In this document: one piece after another, positions 21,400-32,099 of the stretch
Numbering within the stretch: the stretch's first letter is position 1
How the letters are laid out: each line of letters opens with the position of its first letter
Source of the DNA: Ypsolopha sequella
Lineage: Eukaryota > Arthropoda > Insecta > Lepidoptera > Ypsolophidae
Assembly (NCBI GenBank): GCA_934047225.1
Contig: OW203990.1
Span: forward strand, 25,337,045-25,401,044
DNA: 64,000 bases
Direction of reading: 5' to 3'
The notes under the pieces: generated by a model
Told to the model about the DNA's origin: nothing
Databases searched by the model: none
What the model saw: only the letters and a program-made list of their open reading frames with translations
Program-made: the position numbers and the translations under genes

Positions 21400-21710
21400 A
21401 CCAGTAGATATTGTATTCAAATGCTTGGTCTCCACGTATTTATTCAATTAGCGTTATGCTGGCATCTCATGATGTTTTGTTGTGTTTTTGATGAGTACTG
21501 CTGTTCCTCTATGAGCTTTTCCATCAGGATGATTTGTAAGGTAGCATTTATAGCCCCCTTGTGGCAAAAGATCTTTGGCTAGTTATATGCGTCTCAGAAA
21601 TGAGCAGGCTGTCGAGCATTTGGTTGATAAGTAGTAGCTCGACTTCAAGTTTTTTCCCCAAGAGGCCATTTATGTTCCAAGTGCCCAGTCTGAGTTTACG
21701 GGTGAATCTT
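21400..21710 (-). mobile_element. LINE endonuclease-domain relic
   Basis: The minus strand translates with LGTWNINGLLGKKLEVELL followed by LLISETHIT. This is the start of an AP-type endonuclease domain of a Jockey-group non-LTR element (the WNxNG and ISETH motifs). Stops follow soon after, so only a decayed piece is left. Sequence on the right towards 21240-21300 ('cctaccccacaagggaatac') is a common lepidopteran repeat motif. Confidence 0.65.
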
Positions 21711-21879
21711 GGTTACGACTGCTGTAAGTAGGTTTAACAAGTTACCTATTTCGGTTATTAGCATATCTATGGTCAGGTGTGTAGTTGAGCGCTGCGAGTT
21801 CTAAAAGCTCGCTTCAGGTAAATACATTTTTACCTGTAATTGTAAATGTTTGGCCATGTTTACGTATATTTAATTTTTT

Positions 21880-22150
21880 TTTCCTTTCCATAGGTGCCTA
21901 TTGGTAGACAGGAAGATGCACTACACACCAATAGCAGCAACAAGGATTGCAAATGCTTCTTACAGCTCACAGAGCTCATGTGGCATCCACACCACTGACA
22001 GCGGAGGAGGCGGCTCATGAACGCAGGCTGACGGAAGGCGCCGGCGTTGGCGCTCCGTCCCGCCTCACAGCTCGCCACCACCTCTCCGACTTGGAGTTAG
22101 GTTGTGCGCTGAGAAACGCAATTAGGTATTCAAGATTATGGGCTAGTTAA
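21880..22150 (+). other. GC-rich, possibly exonic stretch
   Basis: 'tttttttttcctttccatag' is a strong splice-acceptor-like sequence ending at about 21893. A plus-strand frame from 21947 (67 codons) and another starting directly after the acceptor both look moderately protein-like. An AG-GTATTC donor-like site is near 22126. No recognisable domain. Confidence 0.2.
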
Positions 22151-22183
22151 TAGGAATATATAATAAAAAATGTGTTCAAAAAG

Positions 22184-22620
22184 TAAAACCCGACCACTGT
22201 AATATCACGCTCTAAAAAGTATGAAACAAGAAAATATTCTCATCAGAAATTGTTATGTACAAACGAATCAATATTTATCGTCTATTAAATAAACAACTTA
22301 CACGTAATACATTTCAATGTATTTAATAAATATTCATAGTGATGTTCAGAGGACAGCCGTTGTGATATGTTACTGTGTCCTAAAGCTTATGATCGCTTAC
22401 TACTGTTAGAATGTATTGTTTTTTAGGGTAGGTGGCATAAGACCATGGCTATCCTCTGAACATCACTATGAATATTTATTAAATACATTGAAATGTATTA
22501 CGTGTAAGTTGTTTATTTAATAGACGATAAATATTGATTCGTTTGTACAATAAATTTCTGATGAGAATATTTTCTTGTTTCATACTTTTTAGAGCGTGAT
22601 ATTACAGTAGTCGGGTTTTA
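22184..22620. repeat. long foldback with about 175-bp arms
   Basis: The left arm (22184-22358) and right arm (22447-22620) are near-perfect reverse complements with an 88-nt loop. The outer ends are TAAAACCCGAC and GTCGGGTTTTA, and the inner ends GTTCAGAGGA and TCCTCTGAAC. A transcript would form a very long double-stranded hairpin. There are no coding frames. It may be a foldback transposon or a hairpin-RNA locus. Confidence 0.9.
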
Positions 22621-22839
22621 GTTTTTGGTCAATTTTTTTATTTAAATTATTTTGGGGGTATGACTTCGTGATAACATTTAAGCAGAGCCGCTTTATTGGA
22701 GTGAAGCGGGAGGGACTGGAGTGAAGCTTAATTTTATAGAAATTATTCCCAATTATCGGGTACATGCAAGCAAAGCCGCAAGTAACAGCTAACAATATAT
22801 ATATATTTTTGAAATGTGCGAATTAAACCCTTTCATTTG

Positions 22840-23570
22840 AAACCCAATACGGCATAATTAAGACATAATTTATTTTTAGTTCATGGCTTTATGCCCTCGA
22901 GAGGGCGCTATATTCAATTTAACCTCATTTGTCAAATTTTGATAGGTAGCTTAGAAGTTATGAGGGAACAGATGAACATTCATACATACATACCGGTCAA
23001 AATCATAACCCTCATTTTTACTTCGCCGAAGGCGGGTAAAAATAAAAAGAATGTAATTAAGTAAAGTTTTATTTATTTTATTTTATTTTATTTTGAAAAA
23101 CAAACAGTCTTACAAGAAAAAACAAACAGTGAAATGATAAGTAGACTTATTATAGACAGATAGTTTTTCCAAAATTATCACACAGTATATCTTTATAAAA
23201 ATACCGAAACGTTAACAATTAAAGATTAACAGACTCATTAGCTTAACAGACTTATTAACTTAAAAGAACAGAACATTTTCAAGAAGTACGTTGTTATGTA
23301 ACTTGATATTAAACATGAAATAGTAAAGGCACAATCATGAGTCTGTTCACTCGAGTTTTTAGTTGATTATGACGGAGAAACCTAAACATTCAATGGATTA
23401 TTATAGACAAAATAGGTTTTCGAAAACTATTACATAGTATGTTATAAAATTACGAGACATTAACATGTTCGTAGTGATGTACTTGGGTACTAGGGATGGG
23501 AAAAATTGTCATATTCTAGAACGAGCACGAACGAGTACGCGAGCGCGAAGCGCGAGCGGGCGATGTTCGT
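22840..23570. other. gene-free stretch with a dispersed repeat
   Basis: 22900-23045 ('gccctcgagagggcgcta', 'cataccggtcaaaatcataa', 'cttcgccgaaggcgggtaaa') is a typical lepidopteran interspersed-repeat end. 23060-23560 is AT-rich with no gene seen. Confidence 0.45.
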
Positions 23571-23574
23571 AGTG

Positions 23575-24800
23575 ATGTACCTGGGTACTAGGGTTTTTTT
23601 TTTTCTAAAATTTATTGCAAAGAAATTTTTTTTTGGCCATATCTTCGGAACGGAAGGTGGTACAACCCTAGGGGTCGGTCCATAGGGTGCCAAAAAAGTT
23701 TTTTTTTTCTAATGTCAAAATTTTAACGGCCCATATCTCCCAAACGGCTGAAGCTAGACCCATGTTCATGGTACTCTAAGAAAAGGGCTCGACGAGATCT
23801 TTCCGAAAAAAAAAATATTTTTTTTTGCCAAAACTTTGATCGGCCATATCTCCCGAACCGTAAGTCCTAGCGAGTTGCAGTTTCGACTTTAGTGATCGGT
23901 TTTCCGAGGGTAACCCGACCGCGTAAAAAAATTTGACATTTGACAGGTTTTGACATTTTTTTGAAAGGTCCAAAAAAGTGCTCCGATTCGCTTGAAACTC
24001 GGTATCCAGGAGCAAGTGGGGTCGCTGATTACGAATCCACTGTCAAATTTGACACTTTTTGACAACCAACAGGGATTCTGACACTTTTTCAAAAAAAAAT
24101 TGATCGGACATTCCTTCGGATTTAATGGCGAGGCCGAAGGCCGAGCCTACAAGTGTCTTTCCAGCGAGGCCGAAAAACGAGCATGTGAGGACGGAGGCCG
24201 AGCTGGCGGCGTTCGGAGTCCGAACATGCGAGTTTTTCGGCCGAGCACGACACCGCGGCTACCAGAGTCATACCTGATGTCATTCTAGGGAGGCCGATTC
24301 CGGAGGAATCGTCCGGAGGCCAAACAGTACCAAGCGGGAAGGCCGGAGGCCGAGCCTGTGAGGCCGAAGGCCGAGTTCACAGAACCCCGGGAGCATTACA
24401 AGACAGTTTCTTTTGGACCTATCTCCCAAACGTTTGAGATTGGGCTTAGCGGGATTCGACTACGTTGAATTGATTCAAGCACATTTAGATCGTTGACAGT
24501 TTGGACACTTGACAGCTGTCAGAGTAAAAATTTCACGTAAAGGATCCCAGCGAGGCCGAAGGCCGAGCACGACACCGCGGCCACCAGAGTCATACCTGAT
24601 TTCATACTAGGGAGGCCGAAGGCCAAACAGTACCAAGCGGTGAGGTCGAGTTCACTTAACCCTGGGGGCATCACAAGACTGTTTCTTTTGGACCTATCTC
24701 GCAAACGTTTGAGATTGGGCTTAGCAGGATTCGACTCCGTTGAACGTTGGTTCAAGCACATTTCGACCGTTTACATTTTGGACTTTTGACAACTGTCAGA
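23575..24800. repeat. GAGGCCGAAGGCCGAG-rich repeat with a tandem duplication
   Basis: Palindromic words built on GAGGCCGAAGGCCGAG are scattered at 24126-24660. A unit of about 320 bp, with 'cgagcacgacaccgcgg', 'cagagtcatacctgat', 'caaacgtttgagattgggc' and 'ttcaagcacattt', occurs twice (about 24240-24530 and 24562-24800). The left part repeats 'ggccatatctcccgaacc'-like text after homopolymer T or A runs. No transposase frame is visible. Confidence 0.6.
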
Positions 24801-25228
24801 GTACACAATAGCAAAATATTAGTCCATTTCAATTGAATCAAAGTTACCACACGTATTTCAACGCGCTATTACGGTTACGACGATGAAAATTTTGAAAACT
24901 GATCATGACCGATGGCTTTTTTTCCCACCCAATCAAGACCGATGACATTTCGTGATACAATTGACTCCTGCCCATTACTTGAATGTCGTCTGATAATTTG
25001 TTTCAACTCCATTTCAGCTTCCAAACGTGTTTTAAACTCGAAACCTTGTCCTGTCACGTAAACGAAAAAGTTTTAACAACAAGTACATACAACAAACAAC
25101 GTATACAAGTCCAACCAAGAACAATTACAACTCACGCGGGCTGCCTGCAGACCCGCACCACGCAAAACACTAGTTATATATATAAAGATAAAGATAGAAT
25201 ACCAGCATCAAACTTTGTTCATACGTTA

Positions 25229-25364
25229 ACACTCGATAAGTATAAGTAGAAAAACATTGGTTGCCGCGAGTCAGCCTGGCCGTTTTATAAAATCGGGCTG
25301 ACTGACTAAACGGCCAGGCTGACTCGTGGCAACCAATACTTTTCTAGTATACTTATCGAGTGTT
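25229..25364. repeat. 136-bp hairpin
   Basis: The arms at 25229-25286 and 25307-25364 pair through 'actcgataagtata', 'ttggttgccgcgagtcagcc' and 'tggccgtttt', with few mismatches and a loop of about 20 nt. It could be a foldback element or a small-RNA hairpin precursor. Sequence alone does not decide. Confidence 0.75.
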
Positions 25365-25369
25365 ATCGT

Positions 25370-26280
25370 AAGTAAGTATCAAAAGTAAATGGTTTGTCGA
25401 TATGATTATATTTGTCTTGTGCCTTTAGGTAGTTTAACTTTACATATTTTTGCCTATCTTTTGTCATTAAATAATATCAGAGTACACAACTAAAGTCCAT
25501 CGCTTGATGCACTACAGCTGTTGTGCTCGTAAGCAGTGGCAGCACGCTGCTATGACTTATGTGACCCGGCAGCTGTGGCGTGTGCAGGCATGCCACCGGC
25601 GCGACCACCGTCTACAGTTAGCGTAGCTGTCCAAACCAAGGAGACTGAAAGGTAAAGCGAAATTTGGTTGCAAACCGCTGCCTGTCTACTCAGTTGTCAA
25701 CAAGCGTCCCATCAGAGGTGATGTTGGTTAGAAGCGCTGGTTTACAACCGTGTAGCAGGCACTTAAGAAAGAAAAGAAAAACATGGTGAACATGTCTGTC
25801 ATAGGACTTCCGTTACGATGCGCTTATTTCACAAATAGAATCACGATGGGATTCCTCGGAACATGTCTATTCCTTGTTCACTCTTGGTCTTTAGGTAGGA
25901 ACTACTATAAACTGCTTATTACATACACTATCCGATCTGCAGGGCCCTGCCGGCCGGCAGTTTGGGCGTCTTCCCTCTCCTTCTCTCTATATTACACGAA
26001 ACGGAAAATCTCCAACTGTTATTACACCACCCTAAACGGGTCACACAGACATTTTATTTTATCTGTGATGGGTCACGATAAATATTGACGACCAGTTGGT
26101 CGGTGAACAACAACTCGGTTGTACTCATTTATGACAAGGCTGTATAGACACAGTTGTCCTTGCTTTTCCGTAAAAGACTACTTTACTCGACCGTCTAAAC
26201 GAGGCTCAGACCATAAATATAGAACAATCTATTGACCAATAGGAGGCGAGATGTGTTAACCAATAGGAGTGAAGTGTCGT
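25370..26280. other. gene-free stretch
   Basis: A moderately GC-rich patch at 25500-25660 has stops in all frames that I checked. The 101-codon plus-strand frame at 25783-26088 has no recognisable motif. Confidence 0.4.
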
Positions 26281-26284
26281 GTCT

Positions 26285-26545
26285 TTTGATGTACACGTAA
26301 TATCTGGCTGTACATTATCACCTTGTACCGATAATGTACGATCAATAATTGGATGCCAAATAATGCACGGACTGATATTACGTGTACAAGTACATGAATT
26401 ATTTGCTGTTCATGCCTTGGCTTCCAATTATTGGCCGTACATTATTAGCACGGACCGATATTACGACGCCAGATATTGTACGGCCATGGATTGTATTACG
26501 TGTACATAACATTGGCTTCGTAATATCAGGCCGTGTAATATGTGG
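26285..26545. repeat. modular GTAC/AATATT repeat cluster 3 (largest)
   Basis: At least ten short units combine 'gtacacgtaatatc', 'ggctgtacattatc', 'ccgataatgtacg', 'ggccgtacattatt', 'gaccgatattacgacgcc' and 'cgtgtaca' in both orientations. The order is shuffled relative to the clusters at 14150 and 16120. Confidence 0.7.
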
Positions 26546-26549
26546 ATAT

Positions 26550-27620
26550 ACAATAACCGCACTCCAAATTTTCATGCAATGAGCGTTTTCCTTATGTCAA
26601 ATTTAGTGTTATAATAAGATTCCTAGATGGCACTGTCGTATTCTTTAGCAACATAATCAAAGACAACATTTGCACCAATTCCAAACAAACGAAAAACCAC
26701 TTTGACATTGATTGCTTCAAACACATTTTATCTATGGTGATATGGACAGCGCCATCTGGAGGAAAGCTAAGAACTAAGAAAAAAAAAACAACCAGAAAAA
26801 CGCTCATTCAGTCACAGCTAGTTAGATTTCTTATCTCTATTATACTAGTATTTAGTCATACCGACAATGTTACTACAGTTACAAACTGTTAAAAAATTCA
26901 TTTCATTTCATTTAAGAGCCGTTTAGCAGCTGGATTGTGTATTAACCCGTCTTTTTTAAATGAATCGAACACGATCGAAAGAGAATACACCGCTCGAGCG
27001 CTTGAGGCGCGTGACCTTGACGACCCTCGCGCGCTTGGACATTTTCGCAAAATTGCAAGTTGTCGCGAGCTTCACTAAACAACCAATTTGAAGAGAAGTT
27101 TATATGAATGACTATCAATATGTTTTATTATTTAAACAGAGTATGAAATTGGCTACTGCACTGTTGTATATAAGATGTTCTAGGATTAGTTTTAGTTATT
27201 GAAAAAGGAGAATTAAAACTATAACCTTGATTTTAAAGCAATTGTTTACATAATTTTTTATTTAAATTTATATGATTTCAATGAGTATTTAATACAAAAG
27301 CTAAAACTGTGCATCGTTACTATTATTTCTCAATCAGTTCCAAAAATCATTAGATTTACTGCAACAAGAAAATACGGGTTTCATCGACGACCATTTAGGG
27401 TCAACGCACACTCCGTTTAGTCTTGCTTGAAAGAAAATGATTAATATTTGTTATTTAATGTGATACGGTTACTGAAAATAAAACATGTGGTATATATATA
27501 CATGCTTTTAAATATGTTTTAATATTACGTAGAAAAAAAATTGTAGGTACAGTTGACATAAAAAGGTTGAATAAATAAAATAAACATGTCGTCATAAACT
27601 AGTGTATTTTTAGATTACTA
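26550..27620. other. gene-free stretch
   Basis: 26820-26990 shares 'gtcataccgacaatgttact' and 'aagagccg.ttagcagc' with 45555-45690, a dispersed repeat. The rest is AT-rich with no gene or RNA recognised. Confidence 0.45.
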
Positions 27621-27639
27621 GTAATAATACTAAGTACAT

Positions 27640-28515
27640 GGTGGGCTTTTCTAAAATAAAAGTTTTTATCTATATTGGTACGGTTGGCATTAACATTTTA
27701 TATCCATTTGTTGCACATATCTAAACAAATATCACAAAAACCCCAGCAGATATTAAAAATTTTTGGTTGTTGTAGTTGGTAGTATTTTATTTTTTTTATC
27801 GAATTATGTACAGTTGAAAAAAAAATACATTTCGACATATGATACAAAAATGACCACTCTATTTAAAAAATTACAGTAAACAAAAGACATACAAATCCCA
27901 GTCATTACTGGTGTTAGTAGTTGGTAAGATTTTCAAGCTTTTATCGAATTATGTACGGTTGACAAAATTAATTTATACATTTCGACAAATAATACCAAAA
28001 CAACCAGTACATTTTTAATTAAACTCGAATTTTTTACGGTTGGCAATAACATTTTATATGCATTTATTGCATACGTCTAAACAAATTACATGAAAATCAC
28101 AATAGATATTTTTACTGGTATCAGTACCGCTTACAGTACTTCACTTCAGTCGAAGAACCGGCGGTGGGTGGCGAGGTTTCCGGCAGTATCGTGGCAGGTG
28201 ACGCCGCGGACGTGGTGCCAAATAAAGCAGGGGTGCCCTATGAGGAGTGTCGCACAGGTTCCCTGTTTGTGCGCCGTATTCCACGCGCACGCCCGCGACC
28301 GTGACTACGCACTGCTTCCTGATGCAGATTTTTAGCCTACAAGAAATTTTTTAGTTATTAAATAGTACACAAACTCTTGTACCTACTGTTATTCCACAAT
28401 AACAAAATAATATATATATTTTTTGTTGACGGTACCAAAATTGGCTAGACATTTTATTGTTTCCTATTTGCAACGAATTTAGATTTTTTTTGTTGACGGT
28501 ACCAAAATCGGCTTG
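27640..28515. repeat. diverged tandem repeats with 'tacggttgac/ggc' motif
   Basis: Units containing 'ttacggttggcaataacatttta', '...catttattgcatacgtctaaaca' and 'tttttatcgaattatgtac' recur at 27670, 27790, 27945 and 28030. A second short tandem pair with 'ttgttgacggtaccaaaat' is at 28420 and 28485. The exon-like island at 28115-28335 interrupts the set. Confidence 0.5.
28115..28335 (+). pseudogene. GC-rich exon-like island, unrecognised
   Basis: One plus-strand frame is open for about 60 codons. It includes VGGEVSGSIVAGDAADVVPN and then KAGVPYEECRTGSLFVRR, before a stop. The next frame continues with ARDRDYALLPDADF and a stop. The GC content and codon look differ sharply from both flanks, and 'cgcttacag' and 'cacttcag' before it could be acceptors. 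A one-base frameshift would explain the two frames, so a decayed exon or an exon end is possible. I do not recognise the family. Confidence 0.3.
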
Positions 28516-29479
28516 ATTATTAATTATTTCTTTATCGCTACGTAATTCCTTTTTTTTTTAAAGACCAAGTCTGTTAGACCATGGCTAGGAACAAAATTCT
28601 TGAGATAAGGCGTCTTATTATCTTGGTTATTTTTTTTTATTTCCCTCCAACCCCTTCCCCACCTTTATATTCACGAGGTAATAACCTATTTCTAACCAAA
28701 ACAATTTTTCGACTCGAGCAAAATTTATAAAATTTTATTTTTGCCATATATGGATAGGTAAACAATCATACACGTCCTAAATTTGATTTTTAAACTTTTG
28801 AATGTAGATAAATTTATAAACTTAACTTTTGACTAAAAGTGGTTTATTAATTTTGATTAATTAATTATTTTATATAATATTATTTTATATAATTAATTAA
28901 TTTTGTTCTAAAATTTCCTTCAGTGTCCGCCAATCTTTCTATAAAAAATGGCTGCCGAAACGTCAAACAAAAATATTTTTTCCTCTCGCACCAACAATAT
29001 GGTTTGATTAGGCTGAAATTTCACTTTTTCAGTATGTCATACACACCAAAATGATCTGCATTAAATTCTCCGTCTTTGGATACAAGTTTTTATTAGAAAT
29101 ATCAAAGGAATATCACCAAAAAGATCGCAAACGCGAATCACAAAACAAAATATTATTTGGTATTGGTATGCCAATGAAGGTTTTTTTTGTTATTTCACCA
29201 ATATTATTCTACAATAAGGTTACACGTCTCTTTACGGTCATTTTAATGTATCACAATATATAGTTTTATCAAATATTACTCACGTTATTTCGAAAATTCC
29301 GAGCGGGGACGCGACACGTAAAATCTTAATCAGCCGTCTTGTCGTTTATTTTTTTTTTCCTTCTGAATGATAGAGATGTTCCTTATTACCGGTTAGTATT
29401 ATAGCCAAGAATATAAACCATCGACTAAAAGTCGAACAAATGGTGTTACCATTCACACATTTAAATAAAATCAACTTTT
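28516..29479. other. gene-free stretch
   Basis: AT-rich. An 'aaaatggctgccgaaacgtcaaa' type motif at 28945 is common in insect repeats. No gene is supported. Confidence 0.4.
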
Positions 29480-29489
29480 ACGACGCAGG

Positions 29490-29590
29490 TCACTGGGTAT
29501 GAAAGTCATACCCCCTCAGACAATCTGAGTCATACCCAAAGCACGCAAGCCCCGAAAATTGTTGGTATGAATGTCATACCCAAAGCGCTC
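29490..29590. repeat. GGTATGA...TCATACC palindromes
   Basis: Two copies of GGTATGAA-N-GTCATACCC (at about 29498 and 29563) and one half copy (about 29531) lie within 90 bp, with 'cccaaagc' following two of them. They could be protein-binding palindromes or small-repeat debris. Confidence 0.5.
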
Positions 29591-29594
29591 GAGC

Positions 29595-29730
29595 GGTTAA
29601 ATAAAAAATTTGTTCTATAGTTATTCAACAAATCCTTATTACTATATGTATTGTGTAAACTTTTGTCGCAAAATTTCCATTGGTTTCTGTAAATTAGAAT
29701 CCTAAAATTCAAAAATTTAAACTGTTATGT
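29595..29730. repeat. dispersed repeat family with 'ttattcaacaaatcc'
   Basis: 'tagttattcaacaaatcc', 'tattgtgtaaactttt' and 'aaaatttccattggttt' recur at 45715-45800, 55505-55600 and, in foldback form, at 49440-49720. Confidence 0.65.
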
Positions 29731-30086
29731 TGTAACGCAGTTGTTAAATGGTTCCATGTAATTCAAATTCAAATTCAAATAGTTCATTTTGCAAAGCAGG
29801 TATAGATATATAGGTACACTTTTTACACGTCAAATTTAATCTAATAAAGAAAATATATAGTAATAAAATAATAAATGTACATGAACTAAATTAAAGGTTT
29901 ATTTAATTTATGTAGCAATATATTTACGATTAAAATGATAGGTAAAATATATATTATACAAGGTAAAATTCAATTAGCCGCCCGAACCCATACCGGAGAC
30001 CCGGCCAGGGACCAGGAACAAGGTTCAATGATCACCAACCGAGCCCCCAGCACGAATCCAGGCGGCCGACCAAATCCCATCCTATA

Positions 30087-31092
30087 CAGGGTGGAAAAAA
30101 TGAAAAGGCCCTGGAGGGGAACTACCTTAAATCCTTTAGTTAGCTCATTTTACTGAAAGGAAACATTCCTTTATTTTTTAAAAGAAACAAAACTGCATTC
30201 AAAGATCTTCTAAAATTTGCTTGTCTCACCCGGGAACTGAACCAACTAAAAATTTAAAAAATAAACCCTCGCTATTTTATTATACGAATCGGTAGGATTA
30301 TTGTTCAGGATAAAATTTGTCTACTAAACTAAAGTCTTACACTCATCTGTTGTACGAGATACCCATGAAATTGAATATTTATTACAAGTTCTTTATTAAC
30401 AATACCTAGTACTGTTTACTTGTAAAGTAATAATTATACGCCATTATTACACAATGACAGCATGGAATGAAAGCAAAACAAAACAAAATTTTAATTTCGA
30501 ACGAAATTTATGGTTCGAACTTCAAATTTGTTGCTCCGCGTTGCAAAAAAAATACGTTCCTTTTTTAAAGTTTTCGTCAGTACGCCTAGTGCAAGAAGTA
30601 ATTGTGCTCTGCATACATTTATTATTAGCATTTAACGATTTTCTTATTGAAGTCTTCAACAAGGTACTTAAGATAAATAACATTAGCAAGCTTGTACTTC
30701 ATACGATGTCTTTGGATGGAAGAGAGATAAGAAAATTAGAACGTTTCATTTACTTGTTACAAGTGAACAGTACTAGTTATTGTTAACAAAGAACTTGTAA
30801 TAAATATTTAATTTCATGAGTATCTGGTACAACAGATGAGTGTAAGACCAAATGTTTATTAGACAAATTTATCCTGAACAATAATCCTACCGATTCGTAT
30901 AATAAAATAGCGAGGGTTTTTTTTTATTTTTAGTTAGTTCGAATCCCGGGTGAGACAAGCGAATTTCAGAATATCTTTGAATGCAGTTTTGTTTCTTTTA
31001 AAAAATAAAGGAATGTTTCCTTTCAGTAAAATGAGCTAACTAAATGATTTAAGATAGTTCCCCTCCAGGGCCCTTAAATTTTTTCCACCCTG
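30087..31092. mobile_element. 1-kb TIR element with about 340-bp inverted arms
   Basis: The ends are CAGGGTGGAAAAA and TTTTTCCACCCTG, each flanked by TA. The arms run about 340 bp inward (left 30087-30425, right about 30755-31092) and pair through 'cctttatttttta', 'gtctcacccgg' and 'attatacgaatcggtagga'. The unique centre (30430-30785) holds a 110-codon plus-strand frame with no family resemblance that I can see. The structure fits a non-autonomous Tc1/mariner-like or foldback element. Confidence 0.8.
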
Positions 31093-31249
31093 TATACTAC
31101 ATACTAATAGGTTACATATATAAATACATGCCTACCTTCGCCCATTCGATTAGTCTTACTAAGAAGAAGGGCAAGAAACTTAGCAAGATCATGTCTTTTT
31201 TTTCAACATAAAACTTATACTATACAATATAAGGCTAATATGTACTTTA

Positions 31250-31330
31250 ACCAAGGGATAATGGATTTGTTCTAAGCACCAACAAAACAACATTTCTCGT
31301 TATCCATTTACCATACTTAAGTTACTTTAT
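31250..31330 (+). mobile_element. LINE reverse-transcriptase fragment
   Basis: The plus-strand translation TNKTTFLVIHLPYLS matches the same region of the relic at 45870-46500 (TDKTKFLVIHLPYLS). This is the segment after the YADD box in a Jockey-group LINE. The copy stops abruptly and is followed by sequence that also follows the other relic (31350-31430 with 46630-47220). Confidence 0.65.
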
Positions 31331-32099
31331 ATTCTCTGCTTAAGTCGACTTAAGGGAACGACTGATGTACTTGTGTTGGTATTGAATGCATTCAGGCAAT
31401 GCAGCGATTTACAAAATGCTGATACCCTCCACAAAAACAATTTTACATGAAAATTTGGAAACAAAAAACATACTTAACTGGTTTTATATAAACATATACA
31501 ACGGAGAGTGTACGTAAGGCAGGACGAAAACTCACCTATCATTTCATTCAAAAGTAAAACTCGAGTTATCAGTTTGTTGCAAGCAAACTAGTTATAAGTC
31601 ATTTTCAAGGTTGCATGAAATGTATTTTGTTAGCTACAATTATTAAGTTAATAATAAGAATTAGTTTTCATTGCTTACACAAAATCGATCAAAACACACA
31701 CATTAACTTTCTCTATCTCTACACAAACACAAAAGGTCTCATATAAAAAATAATCTCCTCACACATACACTTGAACACGTTGAATACATATATGCGGGTA
31801 TACTTGTATTTAATAACCTACATGAAAACATATACACACATAATTATGCTAAGAACACAAACCAAAAACATTTATATAACATGTGTCACATAAATCTGGT
31901 CATTACTAGCAATTTTAGACTCATAAAATATGTCTAGCTACCTTACGACTTTGCATAAATACACAATATAGAAACCGCGAAATCTATTGCATGCCAAATC
32001 GAAGATTTTCCCAAGCTTGTTCGCATACAAAACACTGATCTGATAATTATTTCACAAAGTATAAGAAGTGTTTATTAGAATATAGAAAACTTGCAAGTT

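Noticed and set aside
30454..30786. 110-codon frame in the centre of the 1-kb TIR element as a transposase
   Set aside because: Too short, and no DDE/D or helix-turn-helix pattern is visible. It runs into the right inverted arm.
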